DNA from: an uncultured Clostridium sp.
GTDB lineage: Bacteria; Bacillota; Clostridia; Clostridiales; Clostridiaceae
Assembly: GCA_903789665.1 (NCBI GenBank)
Contig: CAIFEX010000002.1
Span: 1 to 64,000, forward strand
Direction: 5' to 3'
Length of the DNA: 64,000 nt
Shown here: one piece after another, positions 17,334 through 26,715 of the stretch
Layout: every line of letters begins with the position of its first letter
Numbering within the stretch: position 1 is the stretch's first letter
Translations under genes and position numbers: made by a program
Notes under the pieces: generated by a model
What the model saw: only the letters and a program-made list of their open reading frames with translations
What the model was told of the DNA's origin: nothing
Database searches by the model: none

Positions 17334-18614
17334 ATGAATGAATATATAGTCGGCATAGATATAGGTTCTTCCAGTGTCTGTGCTGCTGCTGGAAAAATAG
17401 ACAAGCATTCTGAAATACAGATAATGGGCATAACCTCTTCAAACTGTATCGGTGTAAAAAGGGGTATAGTTGTAGATATAGATAATACATCGGAGTCTAT
17501 AAAAAGATGTATAAGTTCACTGGAGAGAATGGTAGACACTAAAATAACGGAAGCCTATATAGCTTTACCTGGAGGGATAAGCGAACTTGTCTGGAACAAG
17601 GGAGTGGTTGCTGTGTCTTCAGAGGATCGTGAAATAAAAGAAAATGATGTAAAGAGAGTATTAAAAGCATCTAAAATAATCAATATTCCAAACGATAAAG
17701 AAATAATAGGGGTAATACCTCAACAGTACATAATTGACGGCTACGATAAGATAAAAGATCCGATAGGCATGTGCGGTTTAAGGCTGGAAGTGGATTCGCA
17801 GATAATACTTGCACAGTCAACGGTAGTTAACAATATTTTTAAAAGTGTAAATAAGGCCGGGATAAAGGTGCTTGGAGTTGTATTTGAGCCTATAGCCGTA
17901 TCCGGTGTAGTTTTGAAAGAGGAAGAGATTCAGAGAGGTATAGCCCTGGTGGATGCAGGCTCAGATTCTATAAATATTTATATCTATAAAGGGGGTAGTT
18001 TAAAGAGTATAAGTACTTTGCCCTTGGGAGGAGATATTATAACTAATGATATTGCGGTTTGTCTGAAAATTCCTATTTTAGAAGCAGAGAAACTTAAGAT
18101 AAAATATGGAAGTGTGGCAGAAAATTCTTTTGACGATAATTTTAAAGTGGAAGTTAATGCTAACTATAATAACAAAGTAAAGGTAGACTGCAATATTTTA
18201 AACCAAATTATAGAAGCCAGGGTTGAAGAACTGTTTTCTTTGATAAATAGGGAATTGAGTAAATCTGAATACTATGATGAACTTTCTGGAATAGTCATAG
18301 TAGGTGGAGGAATGGCACTGATAAATGGAATAGAGGAATTTGGAAAAGATGTCCTAGGAAAACTTGTAAGAGTCGGAATACCTAAATACATAGGGGCGGC
18401 AAGCCCGCTGTATGTTACGGCAGTTGGTATAGTAAAAGATGTTTCTAATTCTATAAAACTGAAAAATATACCGGGTGTTAATCCATCTAAAAATAATAAT
18501 TTACCTGATTATAAAAATATAATCGAGGACGAAAATGAGAAAGAAATGGAAAGCGAAAATAAGACCAATGGATTTATATCAAGAATAAAAGATTTTTTTA
18601 CAGATTTTTTTTAA
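17334..18614 (+). CDS. ftsA: Cell division protein FtsA
   Basis: Actin-fold ATPase that tethers FtsZ to the membrane. The 426-residue product begins [16 protein letters not shown] (phosphate 1 loop), has the SHS2 domain around [15 protein letters not shown], a second phosphate loop [15 protein letters not shown] and the adenosine motif [17 protein letters not shown]. It ends in an amphipathic membrane-targeting helix ([13 protein letters not shown]). It is somewhat divergent, but the position 19 bases before ftsZ supports the assignment. The ATG at 17334 follows AAAGGAGGG. Confidence 0.93.
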   Translation: MNEYIVGIDIGSSSVCAAAGKIDKHSEIQIMGITSSNCIGVKRGIVVDIDNTSESIKRCISSLERMVDTKITEAYIALPGGISELVWNKGVVAVSSEDREIKENDVKRVLKASKIINIPNDKEIIGVIPQQYIIDGYDKIKDPIGMCGLRLEVDSQIILAQSTVVNNIFKSVNKAGIKVLGVVFEPIAVSGVVLKEEEIQRGIALVDAGSDSINIYIYKGGSLKSISTLPLGGDIITNDIAVCLKIPILEAEKLKIKYGSVAENSFDDNFKVEVNANYNNKVKVDCNILNQIIEARVEELFSLINRELSKSEYYDELSGIVIVGGGMALINGIEEFGKDVLGKLVRVGIPKYIGAASPLYVTAVGIVKDVSNSIKLKNIPGVNPSKNNNLPDYKNIIEDENEKEMESENKTNGFISRIKDFFTDFF

Positions 18615-18633
18615 TGAGGGAGGTAGAGTTATT

Positions 18634-19746
18634 GTGTTAGATTTTGATGTTGATGTTCAGCAGTCTGCTCAAATAAAAGTAATAGGATGCGGAGGCGGAG
18701 GGAACAATGCTGTAAACAGAATGATAAAAGAGGGATTGAAAAATGTTGAATTTATTGCTATAAATACAGATAAACAGGCATTGATGCTTTCACAGGCATC
18801 ACAAAAAATACAAATAGGAGATAAGCTTACCAAGGGACTTGGAGCGGGGGCCAATCCTGAAGTGGGACAAAAAGCTGCGGAGGAAAACAAAGATGAAATA
18901 TCCCAGGCTATAAAAGGAGCGGATATGGTGTTTATTACGGCAGGCATGGGCGGTGGAACCGGTACCGGAGCTGCACCCATAATTGCAGAATTGGCCAAAT
19001 CCATGGGAATACTTACTGTAGGAGTAGTCACCAAGCCCTTCCCCTTTGAAGGCAGAAAGAGGATGCTCAATGCAGAGATGGGAATAAAAAATTTAAAAGA
19101 AAAAGTTGATACACTGGTTACCATTCCCAATGAAAGACTTCTTTCCGTAGTTGACAAGAAAACTACCTTGATAGAATCTTTTAAATTGGCGGATGATGTT
19201 TTAAGACAGGGCGTTCAAGGTATATCTGATTTGATCACTATACCAGGGCTTGTAAATCTGGATTTTGCAGATGTTAAAACGATTATGATAGATAAAGGTT
19301 TAGCCCATATGGGTGTTGGAAAGGGAAATGGAGACAGCAGGGCACAGGAAGCGGCAAAACAGGCTATATCAAGTCCTCTTCTTGAAACTTCGATAGTAGG
19401 TGCTACTGGAGTGCTTTTGAATATTACCGGCGGCCAGGATCTCGGACTGCTGGAGATAAATGAAGCTGCAGAGATAGTTCAGGAAGCTGCAGATCCCGAT
19501 GCAAACATAATTTTTGGAGCTGTAATAGATGAGAATATAAAAGACGAAATAAGGATTACTGTAATAGCAACGGGATTTGAATCAAACAACAGTAAAACCA
19601 AAGGAAAGAAATCTTCAAAGGCGGATGATAGGAATAAGGACATAGAGAGTAAAGGGGATGAAGCTGCAGCTTCTGCAGAATACGATAAATTTGATGAAGA
19701 TGATTTGGAGATACCTGCTTTCTTGAGAAGGAAAAAGCAGCGATGA
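18634..19746 (+). CDS. ftsZ: Cell division protein FtsZ
   Basis: Tubulin-like GTPase that forms the division ring. The tubulin signature GGGTGTG is at residues 106-112 in a 370-residue protein. The T7-loop region [10 protein letters not shown] contains the catalytic Asp. A charged variable linker (about 320-352) leads to the conserved C-terminal peptide [12 protein letters not shown], which binds FtsA and SepF. The start is GTG 18634 after GGGAGGT. It shares a transcript with ftsA and ends at a strong terminator, after which the spoIIG genes begin, the order also seen in Bacillus. Confidence 0.98.
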   Translation: MLDFDVDVQQSAQIKVIGCGGGGNNAVNRMIKEGLKNVEFIAINTDKQALMLSQASQKIQIGDKLTKGLGAGANPEVGQKAAEENKDEISQAIKGADMVFITAGMGGGTGTGAAPIIAELAKSMGILTVGVVTKPFPFEGRKRMLNAEMGIKNLKEKVDTLVTIPNERLLSVVDKKTTLIESFKLADDVLRQGVQGISDLITIPGLVNLDFADVKTIMIDKGLAHMGVGKGNGDSRAQEAAKQAISSPLLETSIVGATGVLLNITGGQDLGLLEINEAAEIVQEAADPDANIIFGAVIDENIKDEIRITVIATGFESNNSKTKGKKSSKADDRNKDIESKGDEAAASAEYDKFDEDDLEIPAFLRRKKQR

Positions 19747-19747
19747 G

Positions 19748-19788
19748 AAAATTCCAGCTGACATTTAATGTCAGCTGGAATTTTTTTT
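19748..19788 (+). terminator. Strong terminator after ftsZ
   Basis: A perfect 17-bp stem (19748-19764 with 19768-19784) encloses the loop TTA and is followed by a T run. Confidence 0.95.
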
Positions 19789-19837
19789 GGATAAAAGCTG
19801 AAATTAAAAAAACTCTGCAGTAATAAAAGAAAAATTT

Positions 19838-19913
19838 ATGACATATTATAGAAAATAAAAATATTGAAATAAATTAAGAAATGACAAAATTTTGAAATAT
19901 ATAGGTATATAAT
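19838..19913 (+). promoter_or_regulatory. Candidate spoIIG promoter with Spo0A-box-like elements
   Basis: ATGACA (19881-19886) is followed by an unusually long 21-base spacer and TATAAT (19908-19913). The B. subtilis spoIIG promoter is known for a 22-base spacer and Spo0A activation. Each ATGACA copy (19838-19843 and 19881-19886) reads TGTCAT on the other strand, a partial match to the 0A box TGTCGAA. The copies lie 43 bases apart, and the nearer one overlaps the -35. The sequences are seen. Spo0A control is inferred. Confidence 0.45.
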
Positions 19914-19937
19914 AAAAGTAAATTAAAGGAAAAAGGG

Positions 19938-20753
19938 GTGGAGGTGGTTGTCTATTTGGTTGTATATATAGATTTGCTGATTTTAATAAATTTAATAGTA
20001 GATTTTTTCCTGCTTTATATTACAGGTAAAACTCTCAAGTTGAAAATGAAATTTCGGTTTGTGTTTTTAGCAGCATCTATAGGCAGTATATATACAATTA
20101 CATTGATATATCCGGGCTTGGAGCTTTTTTCCGCCTTTTATTTCAAAATTATTGTTTCAGTCATATTGATTTATATTTCCTTTGGCAATAGGGGTTTTGT
20201 GACCAATTTAAAGATATTGTCGGTGTTTATACTCTATTCAATGCTGCTGGCAGGACTTTGTATATTTATCCAATATAACAAATATTCCTATGTAGATGGC
20301 CCTGTCATAATTAATTTTTCCTATCAGTGGCTTTTTGCTTCACTTATGGTACTGTACATGATCATTGACAGGCTAGTGGCCTATATTAAAGATAGGAACA
20401 AGCTGTTTACATTGATTTACAATATAGATATTGTATTTAAGAACAAATGTAAAACTGTTAGAGCTTTTCTGGACACCGGAAATGAACTTAGAGAACCAGT
20501 GACAAACCTTCCCGTAATAATAGTTGAAAGCTCCGTGTTTGAAAATATGGATTTGAAAGGGGAATCCAAGTTTTACATACCGTACAGGGTTATAAATGGC
20601 GGGATTGGAAAGCTTCAGGGATTTAAGGCAGATGTGGTGAGAATAGATTTTGGGAAGGAAATTAAATATAGGGAAGCTATAATAGCTATTTGTCAGGAAA
20701 AATTAAGTAAACTGGGTGATTATCATGCTCTTTTGTCAAGAGGGATAATTTAA
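19938..20753 (+). CDS. spoIIGA: Sporulation sigma-E processing peptidase SpoIIGA
   Basis: Membrane-embedded aspartic protease that cleaves pro-SigE in the mother cell after a signal from the forespore. The N-terminal half has about five hydrophobic helices, starting with VYIDLLILINLIVDFFLL. The cytoplasmic half carries the catalytic DTGN motif (Asp179 in AFLDTGNELREP). Length is 271 residues, somewhat shorter than the B. subtilis protein. The start is uncertain. GTG 19938, GTG 19944 and TTG 19956 are in frame, and GGAGG at 19940-19944 would best serve TTG 19956. Its substrate gene sigE follows 53 bases later. Confidence 0.93.
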   Translation: MEVVVYLVVYIDLLILINLIVDFFLLYITGKTLKLKMKFRFVFLAASIGSIYTITLIYPGLELFSAFYFKIIVSVILIYISFGNRGFVTNLKILSVFILYSMLLAGLCIFIQYNKYSYVDGPVIINFSYQWLFASLMVLYMIIDRLVAYIKDRNKLFTLIYNIDIVFKNKCKTVRAFLDTGNELREPVTNLPVIIVESSVFENMDLKGESKFYIPYRVINGGIGKLQGFKADVVRIDFGKEIKYREAIIAICQEKLSKLGDYHALLSRGII

Positions 20754-20806
20754 ATAATCACGCTTGTATAAATAGTAAAAAACATTTGATATAGTGGGGG
20801 ATAATT

Positions 20807-21514
20807 ATGCTTAACTTAAAAATATTATTAAATAGGATACTTGTAAAATTTAAATTTCTAATAAAAGATATATATTATATAGGTGGCAATGACGTCTTAC
20901 CTCCGCCTCTTAGTAAAAAAGAAGAAGAGGAATTGGTCTCAAAACTGGTATCTGGAAATGAAAAGGTTAAATCTACCCTTATAGAAAGGAATTTACGACT
21001 TGTAGTCTACATAGCCAGAAAATTTGAAAATACGGGGGTAAATGTTGAAGATCTTGTATCTGTCGGGGCAATAGGGCTTATAAAGGCGGTGAATACCTTT
21101 AATCCTGAAAAAAAGATAAAATTGGCTACTTATGCTTCTCGATGTATAGAAAATGAAATACTTATGTATTTGAGAAGAAACAGCAAGGTGAAAGCGGAAA
21201 TTTCTTTTTATGAGCCTTTAAATGTAGATTGGGATGGAAATGAACTGCTTCTTTCTGATATTCTAGGGACCGGCAATGACGTGGTTTATAATTTTATAGA
21301 GGATGAAGTGGATAAACAGCTTTTGGTTATTGCCATGAAAAAATTAAGCGACAGAGAAAAGGAAATAGTGAATTTGAGATTTGGGTTAAATGGCAAAAAG
21401 GAAAGGACTCAGAGAGAAGTGGCGGATTTGCTTGGAATATCTCAGTCGTATATATCCAGACTTGAAAAGAGAATAATAAAAAGGTTGAAAAAAGAAATAA
21501 ATAAAATGTTATAG
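20807..21514 (+). CDS. sigE: Sporulation sigma factor SigE (mother cell, early)
   Basis: Sigma-70 family factor, 235 residues, made as an inactive precursor. The basic, hydrophobic pro-sequence (about residues 1-27, with [19 protein letters not shown]) is the part removed by SpoIIGA. The mature part begins near [15 protein letters not shown]. Region 2 has [18 protein letters not shown] and [13 protein letters not shown]. Region 4 has [23 protein letters not shown]. It shares the spoIIG transcript. The ATG at 20807 follows GGGGGAT. It is closely related in sequence to SigK at 13.7 kb. Confidence 0.97.
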   Translation: MLNLKILLNRILVKFKFLIKDIYYIGGNDVLPPPLSKKEEEELVSKLVSGNEKVKSTLIERNLRLVVYIARKFENTGVNVEDLVSVGAIGLIKAVNTFNPEKKIKLATYASRCIENEILMYLRRNSKVKAEISFYEPLNVDWDGNELLLSDILGTGNDVVYNFIEDEVDKQLLVIAMKKLSDREKEIVNLRFGLNGKKERTQREVADLLGISQSYISRLEKRIIKRLKKEINKML

Positions 21515-21525
21515 GGTTGTCTTTA

Positions 21526-21554
21526 GTATAAAATTTGGCCTCTTAGTAAATACT
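21526..21554 (+). promoter_or_regulatory. SigF/SigG-type promoter of sigG
   Basis: GTATA (21526-21530), a 15-base spacer and GTAAATACT (21546-21554) fit the SigF/SigG pattern (GYATA, 15-16 bases, GGnnAnAnT) with one mismatch, at the second G. SigF is the known activator of sigG, so position and function agree. Confidence 0.55.
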
Positions 21555-21587
21555 TAAAATGCTATATATTCTAAAGGGGCTGATTGC

Positions 21588-22361
21588 ATGATGATTAATA
21601 AAGTTGAAATTTGCGGTGTAAATACATCAAAATTGCCGGTTTTGAAGGGAAAAGAAATGAAAGAACTCTTGATAAAGATGCAGCAGGGGGATGATAAAGC
21701 CAGAGAAAAATTTATAAAAGGCAATTTGAGGTTGGTATTGAGTGTAATACAGAGATTTAATAATAGGGGAGAAAATGTAGATGATTTATTTCAGGTAGGA
21801 TGTATAGGACTTATGAAGGCCATTGATAACTTTGATTTGAGTCAAAATGTTAAATTCTCAACTTATGCAGTTCCCATGATTATAGGTGAAATACGAAGAT
21901 ATTTGAGGGACAACAATTCCATAAGGGTGAGTAGATCACTCAGAGACATTGCCTACAGGGCGCTTCAAGTCAGAGATAGATTGATAAGGGAGAATAACAA
22001 AGAGCCAACTATATCTCAAATAGCTAAAGAGCTGCAAATACCCAGGGAAGAAGTTGTTTTTGCATTGGATGCAATTCAGGATCCGGTTTCTCTGTTTGAG
22101 CCCATATACCACGATGACGGAGACGCCATTTATGTGATGGATCAAATAAGCGATACTAAAAATGCAGATGAAAATTGGCTTGAGAATATAGCTATAAAGG
22201 AAGCCATGAAAAAATTAAACGACAGGGAAAAACTGATATTGAATTTGAGGTTCTTTGATGGGAGAACTCAAATGGAAGTGGCAGATGAAATTGGGATATC
22301 TCAGGCTCAAGTATCCAGACTGGAAAAGACTGCATTGAGGCATATGAGAAATTATATATGA
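21588..22361 (+). CDS. sigG: Sporulation sigma factor SigG (forespore, late)
   Basis: Sigma-70 family factor of 257 residues. It opens with the family-specific NKVEICGVNTSKLPVLKG and has no pro-sequence. Region 2 contains FIKGNLRLVLSVIQRFNNRG and DNFDLSQNVKFSTYAVPMII. Region 3 has VSRSLRDIAYRALQVRD. Region 4 ends with RTQMEVADEIGISQAQVSRLEK. It drives late forespore genes. ATG 21588 (a second ATG follows directly) is preceded by AAAGGGGCTG. Position after spoIIGA-sigE matches Bacillus, and the separate SigF-like promoter would confine expression to the forespore. Confidence 0.97.
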   Translation: MMINKVEICGVNTSKLPVLKGKEMKELLIKMQQGDDKAREKFIKGNLRLVLSVIQRFNNRGENVDDLFQVGCIGLMKAIDNFDLSQNVKFSTYAVPMIIGEIRRYLRDNNSIRVSRSLRDIAYRALQVRDRLIRENNKEPTISQIAKELQIPREEVVFALDAIQDPVSLFEPIYHDDGDAIYVMDQISDTKNADENWLENIAIKEAMKKLNDREKLILNLRFFDGRTQMEVADEIGISQAQVSRLEKTALRHMRNYI

Positions 22362-22420
22362 TATCTATAATATAAATACAGCAATTTTATGGGGAATATA
22401 AATGGGGGGTGTACATAAAT

Positions 22421-22684
22421 ATGGAAGATGATCTGTTTTCCCTGGTTAATTTAAGGGATATGGAGGTTATAGACATAAATACCGGTACGAAATTGGGATT
22501 CATAAAGGATTTAAAAATAAATTGTGATGAACACAGGATAATATCGATTGTCTTGCCTTCTCAAACCACTAAAATGTCTCTGTTTAGCAAAAACGAAGAT
22601 GTAGAAGTGCCCTGGGAAGATATAAAAAAGATAGGAGTGGATGTGATTTTAATAGATGGAAAAAAATTATCAGAGAAGGATTGA
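22421..22684 (+). CDS. YlmC/YmxH family PRC-barrel sporulation-associated protein
   Basis: An 87-residue protein with a PRC-barrel-like pattern: LRDMEVIDINTGTKLGFIKD, then VPWEDIKKIGVDVILID. Members of the YlmC/YmxH family sit beside sigG or other sporulation genes in clostridia and bacilli, and their role is poorly defined. ATG 22421 lies 11 bases after a G-run ribosome site. A GTG at 22409 overlaps that run and is unlikely. It is 59 bases after sigG and could be read through from it. Confidence 0.85.
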   Translation: MEDDLFSLVNLRDMEVIDINTGTKLGFIKDLKINCDEHRIISIVLPSQTTKMSLFSKNEDVEVPWEDIKKIGVDVILIDGKKLSEKD

Positions 22685-22759
22685 AAAAATAAGTTGAAAA
22701 ATACCAGGCGAAAAGGTGTATAATTGTTATAATATATTATACAAAGGACGTGAATTGAA

Positions 22760-23224
22760 TTGAAATGCCCTTATTGTGGATACGGGGAAAGTAGGGTAGT
22801 AGACTCCAGAGCTACAGATGATAATATGGCCATAAGAAGGCGGAGAGAGTGTCTTAATTGCAATAAAAGGTATACAACTTATGAAAAGATTGAAAACGTA
22901 CCTATACTTGTTATAAAGAAAAATATGAATAGAGAGTATTTTGACAGAAATAAAATATTGAACGGACTTATAAAAGCATGTCAAAAAAGACCGGTTTCTC
23001 GAAAACAGATTGAAGGCATAGCAGATGAAGTGGAAAAAAGGATAAACAATAAAATGGTCACGGAGATAAGATCTTCTGAAATAGGTGAAATGATAATGGA
23101 GCGTTTGAAAAAGGTGGATGAAGTGTCTTATGTTAGGTTTGCATCTGTTTACAGACAGTTCAAGGATATAAATACCTTTATGGAGGAGATAAAGAATCTT
23201 ATTTCCCATAAGGGAGACAAGTAA
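22760..23224 (+). CDS. nrdR: Transcriptional repressor NrdR
   Basis: NrdR senses ATP/dATP and represses ribonucleotide reductase genes. The 154-residue product has the N-terminal zinc ribbon ([15 protein letters not shown] then [12 protein letters not shown]) and an ATP-cone domain with [16 protein letters not shown] and [18 protein letters not shown]. The length is typical. The start is a TTG at 22760 that places MKCPYC at the N-terminus, as in the family. The ribosome site AAAGGA is slightly far at 11 bases. No NrdR box or nrd gene is present in this window. Confidence 0.96.
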   Translation: MKCPYCGYGESRVVDSRATDDNMAIRRRRECLNCNKRYTTYEKIENVPILVIKKNMNREYFDRNKILNGLIKACQKRPVSRKQIEGIADEVEKRINNKMVTEIRSSEIGEMIMERLKKVDEVSYVRFASVYRQFKDINTFMEEIKNLISHKGDK

Positions 23225-23253
23225 GTCCATGTGATCAGTCAGAAATATTTATG

Positions 23254-23297
23254 AAAGGTTGCTCTAAGGTATATTTTAGAACAATCCTTTTTTTATG
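23254..23297 (+). terminator. Terminator after nrdR
   Basis: AAAGGTTG and CTCTAA (23254-23267) pair with TTAGAA and CAATCCTTT (23276-23290), with one bulge, followed by a run of T. Confidence 0.65.
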
Positions 23298-23311
23298 TCC
23301 ATTTGGAAATG

Positions 23312-23342
23312 TTGACTTAGTGGTGTTTATTCGTGATATAAT
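23312..23342 (+). promoter_or_regulatory. Promoter of pgeF
   Basis: TTGACT (23312-23317) precedes an extended -10 TGaTATAAT (23334-23342). The -10 is perfect. The 19-base spacer is long, but the TG extension compensates. pgeF starts 37 bases later. Confidence 0.65.
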
Positions 23343-23378
23343 AACTTTGAGTGCTCTAAGAAAGGAGTAGTAATTAAT

Positions 23379-24092
23379 ATGAAAAAGCTTGCAATCGGGC
23401 CGTATGAATTTATAATTTTAGATCTTAAGGGAGCAAAGGCAGTATTTTCAACAGCTAAGGGAAATTTAAATTTTAATAAAGCAGAGGATGAAGGAAGAAA
23501 AAATATTAAAAACTTGAAAAAATGGTTTAAACTGAAAAATGTAGGATTTCTAAATCAGGTTCATGGATGTAGAATTGTCATGTATAATCCCGAGGATGAA
23601 ATAAAAGACGGAGATGGGATAATTACGTATAGCCCCTGCACGGCTGTAGGTGTTTTTAATGCGGATTGTGTTCCTGTTCTTATATATGATGAAAGGGAAA
23701 AGGTAGTGGCTGCAGTTCACAGTGGATGGAGAGGTACACTTGCCTGTATAGTCTCTAAGGCTGTTGAAAAACTTGAAGAGGAATACAGCAGTAAACCGGA
23801 AAATTTGCATATATGTGTGGGACCTCATATTCACAGCTGTTGTTACGAAGTAGGGGAGGAACTTATGGATAAGTTTAAACACACACCTTTTTATAGAGAC
23901 AAGGATATATTTAAAGGTAGAAACCTGGATTTAAAAAAATGTATACTGTATCAGCTGGAGGGGAAAAAAATAAAGAGGGAAAATATAAATTATTTAGATA
24001 TTTGTACAGCATGTAATATGAAGTTTCAGTTGTATTCTTATAGAAGAGACAGGGGTACTGGAAGGATGTTTTCATTTATTTACTTGGATTAA
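23379..24092 (+). CDS. pgeF: Peptidoglycan editing factor PgeF (laccase-domain, YlmD/YfiH)
   Basis: DUF152 copper/zinc-site enzyme, 237 residues. In E. coli, PgeF corrects misincorporated serine in place of L-alanine in peptidoglycan precursors. Related proteins act on adenosine and inosine. Motifs seen are LNQVHGCRIV, FNADCVPVLIYD, AAVHSGWRGTLA and CVGPHIHSCCYEVGEEL, which supply the conserved His and Cys metal ligands. The start is ATG 23379. It follows nrdR as part of the ylm-like region downstream of sigG. The next genes (two-component system) start 27 bases after its stop. Confidence 0.92.
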   Translation: MKKLAIGPYEFIILDLKGAKAVFSTAKGNLNFNKAEDEGRKNIKNLKKWFKLKNVGFLNQVHGCRIVMYNPEDEIKDGDGIITYSPCTAVGVFNADCVPVLIYDEREKVVAAVHSGWRGTLACIVSKAVEKLEEEYSSKPENLHICVGPHIHSCCYEVGEELMDKFKHTPFYRDKDIFKGRNLDLKKCILYQLEGKKIKRENINYLDICTACNMKFQLYSYRRDRGTGRMFSFIYLD

Positions 24093-24119
24093 ACTTTAGT
24101 CTATAAGGAGGATAAATGT

Positions 24120-24815
24120 ATGTTACAGAGAAAAATATTGATAGTAGATGATGAAGAGCATATCTGCGAACTTATTGGATTTAATCTTAGAAAAAATGGA
24201 TATAAGACCATTGCGGCAAATGACGGCTTAAGCGGGCTGAAAATAGCGAGAAGGGAAAAACCTGATCTCATACTGCTGGATGTCATGCTGCCCGAACTGG
24301 ATGGTTATGAAGTCTGCAAGGAGATAAGAAAGGACAGCGAAATATCTTCTACTCCTGTGATAATGATAACCGCCAGGGGAGAAGAATTTGACAAGGTGCT
24401 GGGACTTGAGCTCGGGGCAGATGATTATATAACAAAGCCATTTTCCATAAGAGAAATGGTAGCCAGAGTAAAAGCTGTCTTGAGGCGTTTGGAAGAAAGA
24501 AGCACAAATAAGACCTACAGTTTCGGAGATATAAGTGTAGATTTTGACAAACATGAAGTGGTTAAAGATGGACATAAAATTGAACTTACGTTAAAGGAAT
24601 TCGAACTTCTGAAAATACTCATAGAAAACAGGGGCAGAGTTATGACTAGGGATTTTTTGTTGGATAAAGTATGGGGCTATGAATATGCCGGAGAAACAAG
24701 AACCATAGATGTACACATAAGACATTTGAGACAGAAGATAGAGGACGGTGACAAAGCTCCCAAATATATAGAAACCATAAGAGGAATTGGCTATAGATTC
24801 AATTCGGAAGAATAG
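24120..24815 (+). CDS. phoB: PhoB/PhoP-type response regulator
   Basis: OmpR-family response regulator of 231 residues. The receiver domain has Asp10-Asp11, the phosphorylated Asp54 in LILLDVMLPELDG, and Lys106 in DDYITKPFS. The C-terminal winged helix ends with TIDVHIRHLRQKIE and ETIRGIGYRF. The paired kinase follows after 11 bases, and pst genes come next, so phosphate control is the natural reading. The family match alone would also fit other OmpR-type systems. ATG 24120 follows AAGGAGG. Confidence 0.9.
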   Translation: MLQRKILIVDDEEHICELIGFNLRKNGYKTIAANDGLSGLKIARREKPDLILLDVMLPELDGYEVCKEIRKDSEISSTPVIMITARGEEFDKVLGLELGADDYITKPFSIREMVARVKAVLRRLEERSTNKTYSFGDISVDFDKHEVVKDGHKIELTLKEFELLKILIENRGRVMTRDFLLDKVWGYEYAGETRTIDVHIRHLRQKIEDGDKAPKYIETIRGIGYRFNSEE

Positions 24816-24826
24816 TTGGTGATAAA

Positions 24827-26548
24827 ATGAGAAAAAAATTGATGCTCTCTATGCTGGTTACTCTTGTATTCAGTATGCTCATAACCACTTTGCTGTTTGT
24901 AATTATTGAGAACCGCGAGTATATTGAAAACTTGAAACAGACTCTGAAATTAAATAACCAGATCATAATAGATGTGATTCAATACAGGCTTCCGGAAAAT
25001 AAAGATGATTTTCCCATAAAGAAATTTAAAGACAATATTATAAGAGAAACTCTTATAGATAAGCACGGTAAAGTTCTCAGCGATTCTGTAGCTTCCAAGG
25101 AGAGTATGGGAAATCATAATTCCAGGAGGGAAGTAAAAGAAGCTAGGAAAAATAGAATGGGTTATGATATAAGGATCAGTGATACTACAGGTAAGAAAAC
25201 GCTGTATTTTGCCACTGTATTTGGGGATGGGTATATAATGCGAAGTGCCCTTACCATGCAGACAATCAAAGGACTCGAGGGGAATTATCTTAAATATTAT
25301 GTGCTTATAATGTTCTTTTCAGTTATGGTATCATTGATATTTGCTGAAAAGCTTTCAAAATCCATAGTCAGGCCTGTTGAAAAACTTCAAAATGTCACCT
25401 CTAGTATAGCGGGAGGAAATTTTAAAAACAGGGTGAGAATAAAATCCAGAGATGAAATAGGACAACTTGCTGCAAATTTCAATAATATGGCGGATAAACT
25501 GCAGGCTACATTTGAAGATTCCATGGATAAACGTAATAAATTGGAAGCTATATTAAAAAGTATGGATAACGGTGTGATTGCCGTGGATATGAATTACAAG
25601 ATAATAATGGTAAACCCTTATGCAGAGAGAATATTTGGAATTCACAAGGACATAATAGGGAAGGATTTACTGGATGGAATAAGGGATTTTGAACTGGAAG
25701 ATATATTCAAGGATGAAGAAGATAATTATAGAGAAATTAAAATACACTGGCCCAAAGAGAGAATTCTCAGGGTAAAAAGAGCATATATTATCAACGGCAG
25801 GGAAAAAATAGGTAAAGTAGCTGTGGTTCAGGATATAACGGATATAAAGAAATTGGAAAACATGAGATCCCAATTTGTTGCCAATGTCTCTCATGAATTG
25901 AAGACACCTCTTACGTCTATAATGGGTTTTGCCGAGACATTAAAATATGTGGAAGATGATAAGGATAAAAATAAATTTTTGAATATAATAAACGATGAGG
26001 CGACCAGGTTGACCAGATTGATAAATGATATTTTAACCTTATCTCATATAGAAAATGGCAAAATGGACAGATCTAAGAAAATAGATGCAAATCATATAAT
26101 AGACGATATATGCTATTTAATGAAAAATTCAGCTGACAGAAAACAGATAACTATTAAAAAACAGCTCTGCGAAGCACCGGAAATATGGGGCGATCCTGAT
26201 AGGTTTAAACAGATGATCATAAATTTAGTAGACAATGCAATAAAATATACTGACAATGGTGGAAAAGTCAATGTCACTACGGATATTGAAGGTAATGACT
26301 ATCTGGTTTCCGTAGAAGATAATGGAGTTGGAATTTCAAAAGTACACCAGAAAAAATTATTTGAAAGATTTTACAGGGTAGATAAAGCCAGATCTAGAAG
26401 TGCGGGAGGAACAGGACTTGGACTTGCTATAGTAAAGCATATAGTTTTGGCTTTTAATGGAACCATAGAACTTGAAAGTGAAGTTGGCAGGGGGAGCAAA
26501 TTCACAGTTAGGATTCCCATAGATTTGAATAAAAATTTAGACGAATGA
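24827..26548 (+). CDS. phoR: Phosphate-sensing-type sensor histidine kinase (PhoR-like)
   Basis: Membrane histidine kinase of 573 residues with two membrane helices (about 5-25 and 160-180) flanking an extracytoplasmic sensor domain. A HAMP linker, a PAS domain (KLEAILKSMDNGVIAVD), the HisKA domain with the phosphorylated His356 in SHELKTPLTSIMGF, and a HATPase domain with DNAIKYT, DNGVGISK and GTGLGLAIVKH follow. This is the PhoR/PnpS layout. It phosphorylates the response regulator encoded just upstream and sits directly before pstS. The ligand is not shown by sequence. In the family, Pst-PhoU transmits the signal. Confidence 0.9.
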   Translation: MRKKLMLSMLVTLVFSMLITTLLFVIIENREYIENLKQTLKLNNQIIIDVIQYRLPENKDDFPIKKFKDNIIRETLIDKHGKVLSDSVASKESMGNHNSRREVKEARKNRMGYDIRISDTTGKKTLYFATVFGDGYIMRSALTMQTIKGLEGNYLKYYVLIMFFSVMVSLIFAEKLSKSIVRPVEKLQNVTSSIAGGNFKNRVRIKSRDEIGQLAANFNNMADKLQATFEDSMDKRNKLEAILKSMDNGVIAVDMNYKIIMVNPYAERIFGIHKDIIGKDLLDGIRDFELEDIFKDEEDNYREIKIHWPKERILRVKRAYIINGREKIGKVAVVQDITDIKKLENMRSQFVANVSHELKTPLTSIMGFAETLKYVEDDKDKNKFLNIINDEATRLTRLINDILTLSHIENGKMDRSKKIDANHIIDDICYLMKNSADRKQITIKKQLCEAPEIWGDPDRFKQMIINLVDNAIKYTDNGGKVNVTTDIEGNDYLVSVEDNGVGISKVHQKKLFERFYRVDKARSRSAGGTGLGLAIVKHIVLAFNGTIELESEVGRGSKFTVRIPIDLNKNLDE

Positions 26549-26555
26549 TTCAATT

Positions 26556-26588
26556 TAGGCAGTGGTAATAAGGACTGCCTATTTTTTT
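26556..26588 (+). terminator. Terminator after phoR
   Basis: TAGGCAGT (26556-26563) and ACTGCCTA (26574-26581) form a perfect 8-bp stem followed by seven T. Confidence 0.85.
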
Positions 26589-26597
26589 ATCTCGAAT

Positions 26598-26651
26598 GTT
26601 AATTTTAATTAACAATCGTATAATAATATATTAACTTTAGTGGGATATTAT
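26598..26651 (+). promoter_or_regulatory. Pho-box-like repeats and promoter of pstS
   Basis: Hexamers recur every 11 bases: TTAATT-like (from 26598), TTAACA (26609-26614), ATAATA (26620-26625) and TTAACT (26631-26636). This resembles the PhoP box of Firmicutes (TTAACA-type repeats separated by about 5 bases). The array covers the -35 position of a promoter whose -10 would be TATTAT (26646-26651), the usual place for activation. The A+T-rich background weakens the case. The pstS context strengthens it. Confidence 0.5.
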
Positions 26652-26715
26652 AAACAATGTAGTAATAAATTTTGTAAATATTACATATGAATATTTTAAG
26701 GAGGTCTAGGGAGTT

